A DNA stretch of 64,000 nucleotides from SPCO01 sp964579825 (GTDB lineage: Bacteria > Chloroflexota > Limnocylindria > Limnocylindrales > CSP1-4): the NCBI GenBank assembly GCA_964579825.1, contig CAZOHT010000014.1, forward strand, positions 20,217 through 84,216, given 5' to 3'. A model generated the notes under the pieces. The model saw only the letters and a program-made list of their open reading frames with translations, was not told where the DNA came from and did not search any database. Within the stretch, counting starts at the first letter, position 1. Each line of letters begins with the position of its first letter. Shown piece after piece: positions 1-8,623 of the stretch. The position numbers and the translations under genes were made by a program.

Positions 1-491
1 AGGCCGGCCTCGCGACGCGCTTCGTAGACCGCTCGGATGTCGGGCGTCTCCTGCTGGCACGGCGGGCACCATGTCGCCCAGAACACGACCCAGACAGGCT
101 TCCCAGCGAAGTCGGCCAGGCGGAGCTCGCGGCCATCGAGGTCGGTCAGCCGCACCTCCTGGTCGTTGTTGATGCCAGTGAAGTCCGGTGCCCGCTGGCC
201 GAGCTGGAGGCCTTGCGTCTCGGCCGAGATCCGATAGAAGCTGGCACCAGGCAGGATGGTCGTCGGCTCGGCGCTCCCGAGCGGACGCGTTGCGACGAAG
301 AGCACGATCGCCGCCCCGACGACGATGGCGTTCACGAGCCCGATCTGGCGGGCAGTGAACGGACCGATCAGCGTTCGCCGTGTCGTCCTGGATGATCCGG
401 CCTTGACGATCTCAACCGGCTGGTCGCCGGCATCCGAGGCGGGCTGGTCGGTCGGATCGTCCGTCGGGGAGGCGCTCGTATACTCGCTCAT
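1..491 (-). CDS. TlpA/ResA-like membrane-anchored thioredoxin, C-terminus cut off by window edge
   Basis: Read from 491 leftwards, the protein has a polar N-terminus, one membrane segment at about residues 50-70 and a thioredoxin-type domain starting near residue 90 (GQRAPDFTG). The active site WCPPC follows VVFWAT. Such proteins reduce disulfides or apocytochromes outside the membrane. The frame is still open at base 1, so the end is missing. It is divergent from a second TlpA-like gene only 39 bp away, and a BlaI-type palindrome sits directly before the start codon. That leaves almost no leader, and I see no clear ribosome binding site, so the exact start is uncertain. Confidence 0.8.
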   Translation of the reverse strand, partial: MSEYTSASPTDDPTDQPASDAGDQPVEIVKAGSSRTTRRTLIGPFTARQIGLVNAIVVGAAIVLFVATRPLGSAEPTTILPGASFYRISAETQGLQLGQRAPDFTGINNDQEVRLTDLDGRELRLADFAGKPVWVVFWATWCPPCQQETPDIRAVYEARREAG

Positions 492-508
492 ACCACAGGC
501 AGTGTAGT
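492..508. promoter_or_regulatory. BlaI/CopY-type operator, 7-bp spacer class
   Basis: ACCAC, seven bases, GTAGT: an inverted repeat with one mismatch between two divergent thioredoxin genes. It matches the palindromes at 6249, 7490, 9929, 10593 and 22390 in this window. It is probably bound by the BlaI-like repressor encoded at 7047-7454, whose own promoter has the same spacing. Inference from sequence similarity only. Confidence 0.6.
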
Positions 509-530
509 AGTTCATTCCAGGGAGGGCTCG

Positions 531-1193
531 TTGCGCTCAGCCCGGACCGCAGGCGTCTTCGTCGGTGTCGGTGTCGCCGCGCTGCTGGTGGTGGCCGCGG
601 TGGCACTCCCGCTGGGGACGGGCGGACGCGCCGAATCCACAGGCCCATCCCCGTCGCTCGCCGCTACAGCCAGCGCGACCGTCACCGCGAGCGTCGCCGT
701 CGCGACGAAGCCGACAATCGCCGTGACGGCTCCGGCTCCGACGCCAGTCCCCGTGACGGGCATCGACGTGGGTCAGCTTGCGCCCGACTTCGAGCTTCGG
801 ACCCCCGAGGGCGAGGTGGTCCGCCTCTCCGACTTCCGAGGCGCGCCCGTGTGGATCAACTTCTGGGCGCCCTGGTGTCCGGCGTGCCGGACCGAGATGC
901 CGAGGCTCGAGGGCTTCCACCTCGATCATGCCGACGAGGGCCTCGTGATCCTTGGCGTCGGGGTCCGTGACTCGCCCGAGAGCATGCGGGCGTACGCCGA
1001 CGAGGTTGGGGTCAGCTACCCGATCGTCGTCGACGATGACGGGACCGTCGCCGACGCGTACCAGGCGCTCGCGCTGCCGGTCCATTACTGGATCGACCGC
1101 GACGGCATCGTGCGCGACTGGGCCTTCGGCGAGCTGCCGCCAGACCTGCTCGTCTCGTCGCTCGAGACGATCCTCCGGCAGCCAATCCCGTGA
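531..1193 (+). CDS. TlpA-family thiol-disulfide oxidoreductase, secreted or anchored
   Basis: This 220-residue protein has an N-terminal hydrophobic segment (about residues 7-27), a Ser/Thr/Ala/Pro-rich linker to about residue 78, then a redoxin domain (VGQLAPDFEL) with active site WCPAC after INFWAP. It should act outside the membrane in disulfide reduction, for example of apocytochrome c or copper proteins. The start is TTG at 531, preceded by GGAGGG at 521-526, a short but strong ribosome binding site. It overlaps the next gene by a GTGA junction, so both are probably one transcript. Confidence 0.85.
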   Translation: MRSARTAGVFVGVGVAALLVVAAVALPLGTGGRAESTGPSPSLAATASATVTASVAVATKPTIAVTAPAPTPVPVTGIDVGQLAPDFELRTPEGEVVRLSDFRGAPVWINFWAPWCPACRTEMPRLEGFHLDHADEGLVILGVGVRDSPESMRAYADEVGVSYPIVVDDDGTVADAYQALALPVHYWIDRDGIVRDWAFGELPPDLLVSSLETILRQPIP

Positions 1194-2044
1194 GGCGACC
1201 GTCCGGCCGGACCCTGATCGTCGTCGCCGGCGTCGCGGCCGGCTTGCTGATCGTGACCGTCGCGCTCCTTCGACCCTCTGCGCCGGGCAACCCGGTGCCC
1301 TGGGCGCAACTCGGGTCCGACGATGTCCACTCGCTGGCCTTCGCACCAGGGTCGACCGAGCGCCTCTACTTCGGACATCACGGAGGCATCCTCGAGTCGC
1401 AGGACAGCGGACGGACGTGGGATCCCCTGCCGGTGTCAGCCGACGCGATGGGCATGCGCCCGGCAGCGGACGGCTCGATCGTCATTGCCGGCCACGAGGT
1501 GTTCGTCGGCAGCGCCGATGGCGGGCGGACATGGGCGCCCCTCACGGCCGACCTCCCGAACATCGATATCCACGCGTTCGCCCGCGACCCCCTCGACGCG
1601 CGGCGGATGTGGGCCTACCTCGCCGAGGGCGGCGTCTACGAGTCGGCCGACGGCGGGACGAGCTGGACGAAGGTAAACGACGGCCACATCCCGTTCGTGG
1701 CGGCGACGACCGACGGCTCGGCGGCGACGCTCATCGGGATCGAGCCATTCTCGGGCTTCGCCCGCAGCACCGACGGCGGCCGAACGTGGACCGCCGTCTC
1801 GCAGCCCGAAGCGTTTCCGACCTACAGCATCGCCGCCACCCAAGACGGGCGCGTCGTCGCGCTGGGCGTCTCGGACGGCCTCCTCCGATCAGAGGACGGC
1901 GGGGCGACATGGACGACCATCAAGCTTCCTGGGCCGGCATTCGCGATCGCGCTTTCCGACGACGGGCGGACGATTGCGGCCGTCACCCGGACGACCGAAT
2001 TCTTCCGCTCCGAGGACGGAGGCCGGACGTGGCCCGCGCCATGA
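1190..2044 (+). CDS. Membrane-anchored Asp-box (BNR-like) beta-propeller protein
   Basis: The start is the GTG overlapping the stop of the thioredoxin gene. An uncleaved signal or anchor helix (about residues 7-27) precedes six Asp-box repeats of the type S-x-D-x-G-x-x-W (SQDSGRTW, SADGGRTW, SADGGTSW, STDGGRTW, SEDGGATW, SEDGGRTW). These repeats form propellers in sialidases, Ycf48-like assembly factors and many extracellular proteins. The coupling to a TlpA-like protein suggests a role in an extracytoplasmic redox or metalloprotein process. No sialidase catalytic set is evident, so an enzymatic role is not claimed. Confidence 0.75.
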   Translation: MRRPSGRTLIVVAGVAAGLLIVTVALLRPSAPGNPVPWAQLGSDDVHSLAFAPGSTERLYFGHHGGILESQDSGRTWDPLPVSADAMGMRPAADGSIVIAGHEVFVGSADGGRTWAPLTADLPNIDIHAFARDPLDARRMWAYLAEGGVYESADGGTSWTKVNDGHIPFVAATTDGSAATLIGIEPFSGFARSTDGGRTWTAVSQPEAFPTYSIAATQDGRVVALGVSDGLLRSEDGGATWTTIKLPGPAFAIALSDDGRTIAAVTRTTEFFRSEDGGRTWPAP

Positions 2045-2050
2045 CCACCC

Positions 2051-4297
2051 TCAGGGCGCCGGGACTGCGGTCGCCGGCGCCTCGATGTCGACCGGCTCGT
2101 TGACGTCGTAGTAGGCGTTGACCATGTAGTGCCCGGGCAGGCCCATGACGAGCCGGTGGATCATCCCGTCGTCCTGGCCGACCCAGATCTCATACGTCAC
2201 GTCCGACTGCGGGTCGGTCCCGGCCAAGACTTGGCAGCGCCTGCCGGCCTGGCTGGCCTCCCCTTCGACCGTTACGCCGATCGCGGCCCGGAGAAAATCG
2301 AACGACGGCCAACCGAGGGGCCCAGCATCCTGGACCTTCCAGTCGGTCGATCCCGCCTCCCGTGTGTAGCGACGCCCGTCCGTGGTGATCGAGCTGAAGC
2401 GGCCCTGGATGTCAAACCGCTCGCGATCCGGCGCCTCGAACTCGTGGGAGCCGAACAGCATGACCGACAGGCCGTCGGTCAGCTGGTCGATCATCTGGGC
2501 CGAGCGCATGTCCGTTTCCGTTCGCTCGATCGCCGCGTCCCAGGCACCGCGAGCGTCCGGGTCAAAGGGCGCCACGCGGCCGAAGGCCACCTCGAGCTCG
2601 AACGCCACCGTGCCACCGTCGGCGAGCGAGACCGATGCTGACCAGGCCCCGTCCCGCGGGAACGCGAGACCCGCGGTCCGCCAGGTCGCCCCATCTGGTC
2701 GAAGGGCGAGCGACCGGGGCACCTTCTCGCTCGATCCATCGAAGCGGAGCGTGGGCTCGGGTGCCAGCGGCCCGGCTGCGGTCAGCTCGAACTGCTGCTG
2801 TGTCGCCGAAACCGGCGTGACCCGAAGCGCGAACCCAGGTCGGCTCGCCGTGATCGTCGCCGTGCGCTCGCTGAAGCCGGCGACGATGTCGGGCCGCAGG
2901 AAGATGCCCGTAGCGGGCCGCCCGGGGGCCGTCGTCGCGAGCAGCCCGGTCACTGCCAGGACACCGACCCCGATGAGCGCCTCAGCACGGACCGCCCGGC
3001 GAGCGCGAACGATGGCGCGCGCACGGTCAGTCCGTGCCGCTCGTCGCAGGGCCGGTCCCGCGACATACCGATTGAGCGCGGCCATGGCGAGTGCGCCGGC
3101 GACAAAGATGTGCTTGGCGACGAGGACTCGCCCGTACTCCGAGTCCACAAGCGCCGTCGGATTGGGCAGGTAGAGGATCGCCTGATACACGCCGGTCGCG
3201 GCGACGACCAGGAACGCTCGCAGGGCGAAGCGCGAGAAGCGCGGATGCCAGGCCGTCAGCTCGTCGGGCGAGAGTCGCGCCGCCGTCGCGACGAGCAGGC
3301 CGCCGACCCAGGCGCCGACGGCGACGGCATGAACCGTGGCGACCAGGACGTTGATCTGCCGGCCGACCTCGAACGCTGTCCCGAACCACGAGTAGAGGCC
3401 CGGCTCGCTGATGCCGACGTCGATGCCCTGCCACGCGAGGCTGACCCAAGGCAGGATCCCGACGCCGGCGGCATGCGAACTGGCGGCCTGGAGCCACGCC
3501 AGTCCCACGCCGGCGAGGACTCCGCCCAGCCACGATCGTCGGCGAGCGGTCCCGGCCGGCGATCGTCCCGCCAGCACGACCAGCGCGGCGAAGACTCCGA
3601 GAAGTCCGATCTTCGTCAGGTCGGCCGGATCGATGCCGTTGAATGGTCCCGCCGAGCCGTCGCTGATGGTCGCCGCGGCCCGAGGCGCACCAACGGCCTT
3701 GACGAGCAGCGCCGACACCGACACGGCGGCACCGACGAGCGCCAGCCGCGCGACCCTCGGCCGATCGAGTCCGAAGAAGCGCACCTGGACCGCCGCGCCG
3801 AGCATCAGGGTGAGCCCGAGGATCGCCAGAAGGGTCGCCGTCGGCAGCAGCGGATTGCCAGCGACGTTGGACAGCTCGCCGGCCGTGACGCTAGGTGCCC
3901 CGGGCGGCTCGCCGACACCGAACACGAATTCCTTCGTCTCTGGATGCTCGTCCTCCGCTGACACGACGAACCAGACGACCGTATATGGTCCCGGTCGAAG
4001 GTCGATCGGGATCGGGATGATGATGGTTGTCGGGAGCGGACCCGGCGTCGGCTCACCGAGCGCGACCTCCGTCCCGCGCCGATCGAACAGCCGAACGGAC
4101 AGGCTGTCGAGCCGCGGCGCCTCGCTGAAGACCAGCCGGATTTCGGTTGGTGGGGTCGTGATCTCGGCGCCGTCCGCGGGCGTCGAGCTGACAAGTTCAG
4201 CGTGGGCCAGGGCGGCGGGCGGTCCGGCCAAGCCAAGGAGCACGGCGATCGTGACGCCGACGAACGCGGCCCGTGCGCGCCTGGGCATCGATGTCAT
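2051..4297 (-). CDS. CopC-CopD copper-resistance fusion with a LolA/LppX-like tail
   Basis: A protein of 748 residues. After the signal peptide comes a CopC domain beginning AHAELVSSTPADG and containing AEDEHPETKEF. A CopD-type membrane region with about eight helices follows (about residues 150-460), with a histidine-containing segment near LQAASSHAAG. A YtkA-like beta domain and a C-terminal region resembling lipoprotein-carrier (LolA/LppX-like) folds, ending near YYDVNEPVDIEAP, complete it. CopC binds copper outside the membrane and CopD is thought to import it. The start at 4297 (ATG) is chosen because the signal peptide follows directly. It converges with the Asp-box gene six bases away. 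Confidence 0.85.
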   Translation of the reverse strand: MTSMPRRARAAFVGVTIAVLLGLAGPPAALAHAELVSSTPADGAEITTPPTEIRLVFSEAPRLDSLSVRLFDRRGTEVALGEPTPGPLPTTIIIPIPIDLRPGPYTVVWFVVSAEDEHPETKEFVFGVGEPPGAPSVTAGELSNVAGNPLLPTATLLAILGLTLMLGAAVQVRFFGLDRPRVARLALVGAAVSVSALLVKAVGAPRAAATISDGSAGPFNGIDPADLTKIGLLGVFAALVVLAGRSPAGTARRRSWLGGVLAGVGLAWLQAASSHAAGVGILPWVSLAWQGIDVGISEPGLYSWFGTAFEVGRQINVLVATVHAVAVGAWVGGLLVATAARLSPDELTAWHPRFSRFALRAFLVVAATGVYQAILYLPNPTALVDSEYGRVLVAKHIFVAGALAMAALNRYVAGPALRRAARTDRARAIVRARRAVRAEALIGVGVLAVTGLLATTAPGRPATGIFLRPDIVAGFSERTATITASRPGFALRVTPVSATQQQFELTAAGPLAPEPTLRFDGSSEKVPRSLALRPDGATWRTAGLAFPRDGAWSASVSLADGGTVAFELEVAFGRVAPFDPDARGAWDAAIERTETDMRSAQMIDQLTDGLSVMLFGSHEFEAPDRERFDIQGRFSSITTDGRRYTREAGSTDWKVQDAGPLGWPSFDFLRAAIGVTVEGEASQAGRRCQVLAGTDPQSDVTYEIWVGQDDGMIHRLVMGLPGHYMVNAYYDVNEPVDIEAPATAVPAP

Positions 4298-4352
4298 TGC
4301 CTCGACGTACCTTCGCTGGTCGCCCACTCCGCCTGCGAGAAATTCGGCACAC

Positions 4353-5051
4353 CTAGCCTGCCCCCGCGATCGCCCGCCGGAGCTCGGCCAGCACCGTCGC
4401 GGTCGGGACATACATCGTGAAGTCGGGTGGACCGCCATAGTCCGCCCGCCAGCGGATGGCCCCGTCGGGTCCGACGAGGATGAACGTGTGGCCCGGCCGC
4501 GTCCCGCCCATCATCCCGTAGCTGAGTGCGTCGTACAGCCGGGACACGGCCAAGTCGGTGTCCGCGAGCACGGCGAAGCTGATCCCGCGCAGCTGGGCGC
4601 GCTGCTGCTGTGCATCCGCCGGGTCGATCGAGATCGCGGCGATCTCATCGACGCCAAGTTCCCGGAACTTGCCGAGATCGGCCTCGATGTCGTCGATCTG
4701 CTTCCAGCACGGCGCGCACATCAAGCCCTCGTGGAAGTAGAGCAGGACGTCCTTGCCTCGCTGGTCCGACAGACGGAATGGTCCAGCGCTCGCCGGGAGA
4801 GCGAAGTCGGGTGCCACCGCGCCCACGCCAGGCTGGCCGACGTCATAACGGACGGGCACGTCGTTGCTCCCCGCACCAGGAGCGCTCGCGACAGGATCGC
4901 GAGCACCGGACATCGTGTTGGCGGCGGCGACCGCAATGACCACCGATGCGGCACTCAAGACGGCGACTGCGAGCCACGCGGGCACCGGTCCCAGCAAGCG
5001 CGAGAGGCCGCGCCGCTGCCGTTGCGAGCGGCGACGACTACGTGCGGTCAT
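4353..5051 (-). CDS. Membrane-anchored peroxiredoxin/AhpC-TSA-like protein
   Basis: 232 residues: a basic N-terminus, one membrane helix at about residues 25-47, then a redoxin domain starting GAVAPDFALPASAG. It carries the motif CAPCWKQ in place of WCxxC, preceded by LLYFHEGL. The cysteine pair fits an AhpC/TSA-type or thioredoxin-like reductant acting outside the membrane. Its start (ATG at 5051) overlaps the end of the CcdA gene by 14 bp, so electrons delivered by CcdA probably feed this protein. It is the last gene of the 6227-4353 operon. Confidence 0.8.
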   Translation of the reverse strand: MTARSRRRSQRQRRGLSRLLGPVPAWLAVAVLSAASVVIAVAAANTMSGARDPVASAPGAGSNDVPVRYDVGQPGVGAVAPDFALPASAGPFRLSDQRGKDVLLYFHEGLMCAPCWKQIDDIEADLGKFRELGVDEIAAISIDPADAQQQRAQLRGISFAVLADTDLAVSRLYDALSYGMMGGTRPGHTFILVGPDGAIRWRADYGGPPDFTMYVPTATVLAELRRAIAGAG

Positions 5052-5922
5052 CGGGCACCTCCGCCGGCGTTCTGCGCGACCGGCCGGCGGACCGCCGCCA
5101 CAGGTAGACGACGACCACGACGAGGAGTCCGGCCACAGCGAGGTTCGGAATCCCCGACAAGGCCGCGATGAGCCGATCGCCGAGGACCTGGAGCTGGGCT
5201 CCGAGCTCGGCCTGGCCGGGAACGGCCAGGAACTCGTTGCCGGTCGAGGCCAGGACGAGCACGAAGACGCCCATCGCGAGGAACAGCACGCCACCGATCA
5301 GGTTCGTGCTGTGCACGGCGAACCGTCGCCCGGCGACGTCTAGGGTCAAGGTCCTGCCGCGGACGAGACGGCTCGCCGACCAGCCGAAGCGGTCGCCGAC
5401 GAGGGCCAGGACGAAGAGCGGAAAGACCATCCCGAAGACATAGGCGAGGGCGACGGCCAGGGCGCCCGGTACCGAGCTCGTCAGGGCGGTCAGGGTCAGG
5501 ACGCCGATGAGGACCGGTGCACAGCACGAGCTCGCGGCTCCCGAGAAGACGCCCAGGGCAAAGACCGATGCGCCCGGTCGGCCTTCGAATGCCGGGGCCC
5601 GAAGAAATGGCAGCTCGAACCCCCGGCCGCGCAGGGTCATGACGCCGAGCAGGAGGAGGAAGATTCCGCCGCCGACGAAGAGGATCGTGTGGTACCGGCT
5701 GAACAGCTGGCCGAGGGCGGCAAGACCGAGGGCGATCGGGAGGATCACGACGGCGATCCCCGCGGCGAATAGGAACGTCATCCGCAGGAGCGTGCCGATG
5801 TTGCGGAAGGTGGCCGCAAAATACGCCGGCAGAAGGACGGTGATGCAGCACGGGGCAAGAAAGGCGAGCACGCCGCCGACGAAGCCGCCCAGGATGGACG
5901 ACCCGACCAGGAGATCGTTCAT
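5038..5922 (-). CDS. ccdA: CcdA/DsbD-type transmembrane thiol-electron carrier
   Basis: 294 residues with about six or seven membrane helices. Two cysteine motifs sit in the expected helices: APCCITV near residue 25 and SSCCAPV near residue 130. The family passes reducing equivalents from cytoplasmic thioredoxin to extracytoplasmic thiol proteins. Here the upstream gene is a glutaredoxin-like protein and the downstream gene a redoxin, giving a plausible inside-to-outside electron chain. The doubled cysteines (CC) are a known variant of DsbD-like proteins. A second CcdA lies at 16876. Confidence 0.85.
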   Translation of the reverse strand: MNDLLVGSSILGGFVGGVLAFLAPCCITVLLPAYFAATFRNIGTLLRMTFLFAAGIAVVILPIALGLAALGQLFSRYHTILFVGGGIFLLLLGVMTLRGRGFELPFLRAPAFEGRPGASVFALGVFSGAASSCCAPVLIGVLTLTALTSSVPGALAVALAYVFGMVFPLFVLALVGDRFGWSASRLVRGRTLTLDVAGRRFAVHSTNLIGGVLFLAMGVFVLVLASTGNEFLAVPGQAELGAQLQVLGDRLIAALSGIPNLAVAGLLVVVVVYLWRRSAGRSRRTPAEVPDDRT

Positions 5923-6227
5923 CCGACCGTGACCCGGCGCACGAGGGCCTGCCGCAGCACCTCCTCGCTGATCGTTTCGATGCCGATGATCTCGTCGTCG
6001 AGGACGATGATCGGGAACCGGAGGACACCGCGGCCGACGGAAATCCGGAGGCCCCGCTCTGACTCGCCGGCGACCTCGCGTACCTCGACGCCTGGGAAGT
6101 CCGGACGGATCCGAGTGAGGAGTGCCTCGAGCTGACGGCAGTCAGCGCAGCCCTGGGTCGTGACGTACTCGAGCAGCGGGCCGGCTACTCCGAATCCATC
6201 CGGGGCTGAGGCGCGGTCGGCGGACAC
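5919..6227 (-). CDS. Glutaredoxin/thioredoxin-like small protein (CxxC)
   Basis: 102 residues with a thioredoxin-fold pattern: LLEYVTTQGCADCRQLEALL, with CADC as the active site, and a cis-proline region LRFPIIVLDDEIIG. It lacks a signal peptide, so it probably works in the cytoplasm. The start is the GTG at 6227 with GGAGG four bases upstream; no ATG is available. The stop overlaps the CcdA start by four bases. It leads a three-gene thiol-redox operon whose promoter region holds a BlaI-type palindrome (6249-6265). Confidence 0.75.
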   Translation of the reverse strand: MSADRASAPDGFGVAGPLLEYVTTQGCADCRQLEALLTRIRPDFPGVEVREVAGESERGLRISVGRGVLRFPIIVLDDEIIGIETISEEVLRQALVRRVTVG

Positions 6228-6247
6228 AGGACCTCCATGCGGCGGTA

Positions 6248-6266
6248 CTACTACATCGATTGTAGC
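6248..6266. promoter_or_regulatory. BlaI/CopY-type operator upstream of the glutaredoxin-ccdA operon
   Basis: TACTACA, five bases, TGTAGCA: a palindrome with one mismatch in the arms, equal to ACTAC-N7-GTAGC in the spacing used here. It lies about 20 bases upstream of the GTG start at 6227. It matches the site at the blaI-like promoter (7489-7507) in spacing and sequence. Confidence 0.65.
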
Positions 6267-6336
6267 AGGATGCGCGAGCGGGACTCCGGTGGAGGACCGT
6301 GGCGCGTCGCCCGCGCGAGCGCTGCGTGCGCCGGGG

Positions 6337-7050
6337 CTAACGCAGATAGAAGGCGACGCAGGCCACGACAAGGACGACCGCCGAGACGATCCGTCCGGCC
6401 GAGCTGTCGCCTTCGATCCCCGTGGCATCCCCGAGTAGCGCGCGCACCCGCAGATCCGCCGCGCTGACGAAGCCTGGCGCCACACTCAGCCCAGGGCTCG
6501 ACGACAGCTTGACGAGGGCGCTGGCGAGGGCAGGCCGCGACGCTCCTGAAGCGAGGGCGTAGGCGTCCGCGGCGATCTCGAGCCGGGCGCGTTCCCGCTC
6601 CATCCAGGCGCGACCGGCCTCGAGCCGGCCGAGAACGGGAGTTAGCGCGCCGATGAGCACGAGCTGGGCAGGCGCGCCCTCGAGCTGGTGATGGTGTTCA
6701 TGGAGAATGACTGCACGAAGCTCCTCCGCATCGAGCCGATCAGCCAGGTCGTCGGCGCAGAAGATGCGCGGCTGGCGCAGACCGGCGACGACGGCGGCCC
6801 CAAGCCCTGGTACCAGCCCGACGGACCGCTCGCCGATCGTCGACGGAATTGCGAGTCGCGCGATGCTCGCCGCCAACCGCTCATGACGCCATGCTTCCCT
6901 GGCGATCGCGACGAGGAGGGCGATGGCCAGCAGCCCGCCGACCACAAGGAGAGCATGGCCGGTGCCGCGCATGCCGTTCGCCGGCACCAGCATGCAGCCC
7001 ACGATGGCCGTGAGCACACCGGACCCGAGCAGCACGGTCCGGCGCATCAT
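6337..7050 (-). CDS. M56-family (BlaR1/MecR1-like) membrane zinc protease, first copy
   Basis: 237 residues with membrane helices at the N-terminus and the extreme C-terminus, and the zinc-protease motif VILHEHHHQLEG near residue 113. BlaR1/MecR1 family proteases sense an outside signal and cause cleavage of the paired BlaI repressor. This one has no penicillin-binding sensor domain, so the signal is not a beta-lactam by that route. Its start overlaps the BlaI-like gene by an ATGA junction, the classic repressor-protease pair. Confidence 0.85.
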   Translation of the reverse strand: MMRRTVLLGSGVLTAIVGCMLVPANGMRGTGHALLVVGGLLAIALLVAIAREAWRHERLAASIARLAIPSTIGERSVGLVPGLGAAVVAGLRQPRIFCADDLADRLDAEELRAVILHEHHHQLEGAPAQLVLIGALTPVLGRLEAGRAWMERERARLEIAADAYALASGASRPALASALVKLSSSPGLSVAPGFVSAADLRVRALLGDATGIEGDSSAGRIVSAVVLVVACVAFYLR

Positions 7051-7454
7051 CTCGACTCGCGAGGCGCTTGGGCAACACGTCCTAACCGGAACGCGAGGTC
7101 GCCTTCCCCGAGCTCTGTCGCGAACCCGGCGACCGAGGCGGCGCCGTAGCGATCGATGAGCCGGCTTAGTTCAAGACGGCCCAACCGGGCCTCGAGCGAT
7201 GCCTCGTCGACGGCGGCGGTGTAGCGGTAGTGTCGACCCTCCTTCGTGCGGGCGACGAGGGCCTTCTCGTGGAGGCGGACGAGGATCGTCATGACCGTTG
7301 TATAGGCGAGCTGGCGCCCGTTCGAGTCGTTGAGTGCCTTCATGACCTCGCGGACCACCTGCGGACCAGCCTCCCAGAGCCGAGCCATCACCCGCTGCTC
7401 GAGGGGTCCCAATACCGTGGTCGCACCCTCCATCGCGTCGTTCATCGTGGCCAT
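7047..7454 (-). CDS. BlaI/MecI/CopY-family repressor, first copy
   Basis: 135 residues with a winged-helix domain: LGPLEQRVMARLWEAG, then AYTTVMTILVRLHEKALV, and the wing GRHYRYTAAV. A C-terminal dimerisation segment with a proteolysis-prone stretch follows. The family represses its own operon and target operons. A perfect palindrome ATACTAC-N7-GTAGTAT at 7488-7508 lies just upstream, and a half site TACTACA is at 7457-7463. Neighbours deal with thiol redox and copper, so I infer control of metal- or redox-stress genes. The start at 7454 is the longest; the ATG at 7445 is possible. Confidence 0.85.
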   Translation of the reverse strand: MATMNDAMEGATTVLGPLEQRVMARLWEAGPQVVREVMKALNDSNGRQLAYTTVMTILVRLHEKALVARTKEGRHYRYTAAVDEASLEARLGRLELSRLIDRYGAASVAGFATELGEGDLAFRLGRVAQAPRESR

Positions 7455-7487
7455 CGTACTACACGGCTCGTCGGAGTTCGCCTGAAG

Positions 7488-7508
7488 ATACTACCTGCCC
7501 TGTAGTAT
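7488..7508. promoter_or_regulatory. BlaI operator between the first blaI-like gene and the DUF2933-like gene
   Basis: ATACTAC, seven bases, GTAGTAT: a perfect inverted repeat of seven-base arms. It lies in the divergent region between the repressor gene (start 7454) and the + strand gene at 7547, placed to control both. This is the best match to the 7-bp spacer class. Confidence 0.75.
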
Positions 7509-7546
7509 GATGAGATGGTTGTGGTTCGACTGAAGGTCTCGAAGTG

Positions 7547-7915
7547 ATGAGCATCCTGCGTGCCTGCGCCGACTGGCGCGTCGTCGCGATCCTCGTCGCC
7601 GTGGGTGCCGGGGTGGCCGTGCTCGCGCCGAACCTGATCGCTGCCGCGATACCACTGCTCATCGTCGCCGCCTGTCCCATCTCGATGCTCGTGATGATGC
7701 GGACCATGGGCGGCCAGCACGCGAACGCGAGTGCGCGGCTGGATCCTGGCCCCGTCGACCGACCGGCCCAGCTCCGTGAGCAGCTCGCAGCCAATCGACT
7801 CGAGCAGCGACAGCTCGAGCGGGAGCTCGCACGAGTCGAGTCGGCGGAGGGCGTCGCGTCGATCGAGGTGCGGGCGAACACCGCCGCCCCGGACGGCCGC
7901 GCCAGATCGAGCTGA
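7547..7915 (+). CDS. Small membrane protein resembling DUF2933
   Basis: 122 residues with two N-terminal membrane helices (about residues 10-45), ending in the segment ACPISMLVMMRTMGG, which resembles DUF2933 proteins found in copper-resistance operons. The C-terminal half is a charged helix rich in Arg, Glu and Gln and may form a coiled coil. The function is unknown. It follows the strongest BlaI palindrome and precedes a Rieske protein, so it probably belongs to the same regulated unit. GTG at 7544 is an alternative start. Confidence 0.6.
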   Translation: MSILRACADWRVVAILVAVGAGVAVLAPNLIAAAIPLLIVAACPISMLVMMRTMGGQHANASARLDPGPVDRPAQLREQLAANRLEQRQLERELARVESAEGVASIEVRANTAAPDGRARSS

Positions 7916-7948
7916 CGTCGCCCGGCGCCGTAGGCCGGAGGAGCAACC

Positions 7949-8623
7949 ATGGGGAACTGGCAGGTCGCATCGGCCGATCGACCACATGCACTGACGAGCG
8001 AGGCGATCAAGTCGCAGCGCCAGATGCAGGTCGAGGGTCTGTCGCGCCGGCAGCTGCTGCGGACCTCGCTGGGTGCTGGGATCGGGCTCTGGTTGCTCGA
8101 GGTCAGCGCCGGGACCCTGGGCTTCCTCTGGCCGAACCTGGCCGGCGGCTTTGGCGACGCGTTCAGAATCGGGACGCTCGACGACATCAAGCTGAAGAAC
8201 GCGAACTTGCCGATCGACGAGGGTTTCCCAGCTTACGTCGCGGAAGCCCGCGCGTTCATCATCCTTGTCGACCCGGCCCAGCAACGGTTCATCCCGGGTA
8301 CGGACACGACCGGCGACGGCACCGCGCTGAACGTCCGGGCGTTGTACCAGCGCTGTCCGCATCTCGGCTGCAAGCCGAACCCATGCCTGAAGAACTTCTG
8401 GCTTGAGTGCCCCTGTCACGGGTCTCGCTACGACCGGCTTGGCATCAAGGCCGAAGGTGCGCAGTACGGGCCGGCGCCGCGAAGCATGGACCGCTTCTCC
8501 GCAACCGTCGATGGTGACGGCGTGCTGACCCTCGATACCGGCAAGATCACGCTGGGTCCCCTGCCGGTCGCCCTCGGCCAGCCGGGCATCATCCCGCCTC
8601 GCACCCCAACAGGCTGTATCTAG
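7949..8623 (+). CDS. Rieske [2Fe-2S] protein with a twin-arginine signal
   Basis: 224 residues. The N-terminal segment SRRQLLRTSLGAGIG looks like a twin-arginine export signal or anchor. The Rieske cluster motifs are CPHLGC near residue 131 and CPCHGS near residue 153, giving the two Cys and two His ligands plus the extra cysteines of the stabilising disulfide. This fits the QcrA-like subunit of a quinol-cytochrome c reductase or a related oxidase. No cytochrome b gene is beside it, so the partner must lie elsewhere. GGAGGAG upstream of 7949 is a good ribosome binding site. Confidence 0.85.
   Translation: MGNWQVASADRPHALTSEAIKSQRQMQVEGLSRRQLLRTSLGAGIGLWLLEVSAGTLGFLWPNLAGGFGDAFRIGTLDDIKLKNANLPIDEGFPAYVAEARAFIILVDPAQQRFIPGTDTTGDGTALNVRALYQRCPHLGCKPNPCLKNFWLECPCHGSRYDRLGIKAEGAQYGPAPRSMDRFSATVDGDGVLTLDTGKITLGPLPVALGQPGIIPPRTPTGCI

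Noticed and set aside
37..2103. Several long open frames opposite or out of frame to the thioredoxin and propeller genes
   Set aside because: They are Arg/Ser/Pro-rich shadow frames typical of high-GC DNA and match no protein.
3411..5171. A 586-codon + strand frame across the CopCD and redoxin genes
   Set aside because: It is antisense to two clear proteins on the minus strand and has low-complexity composition.
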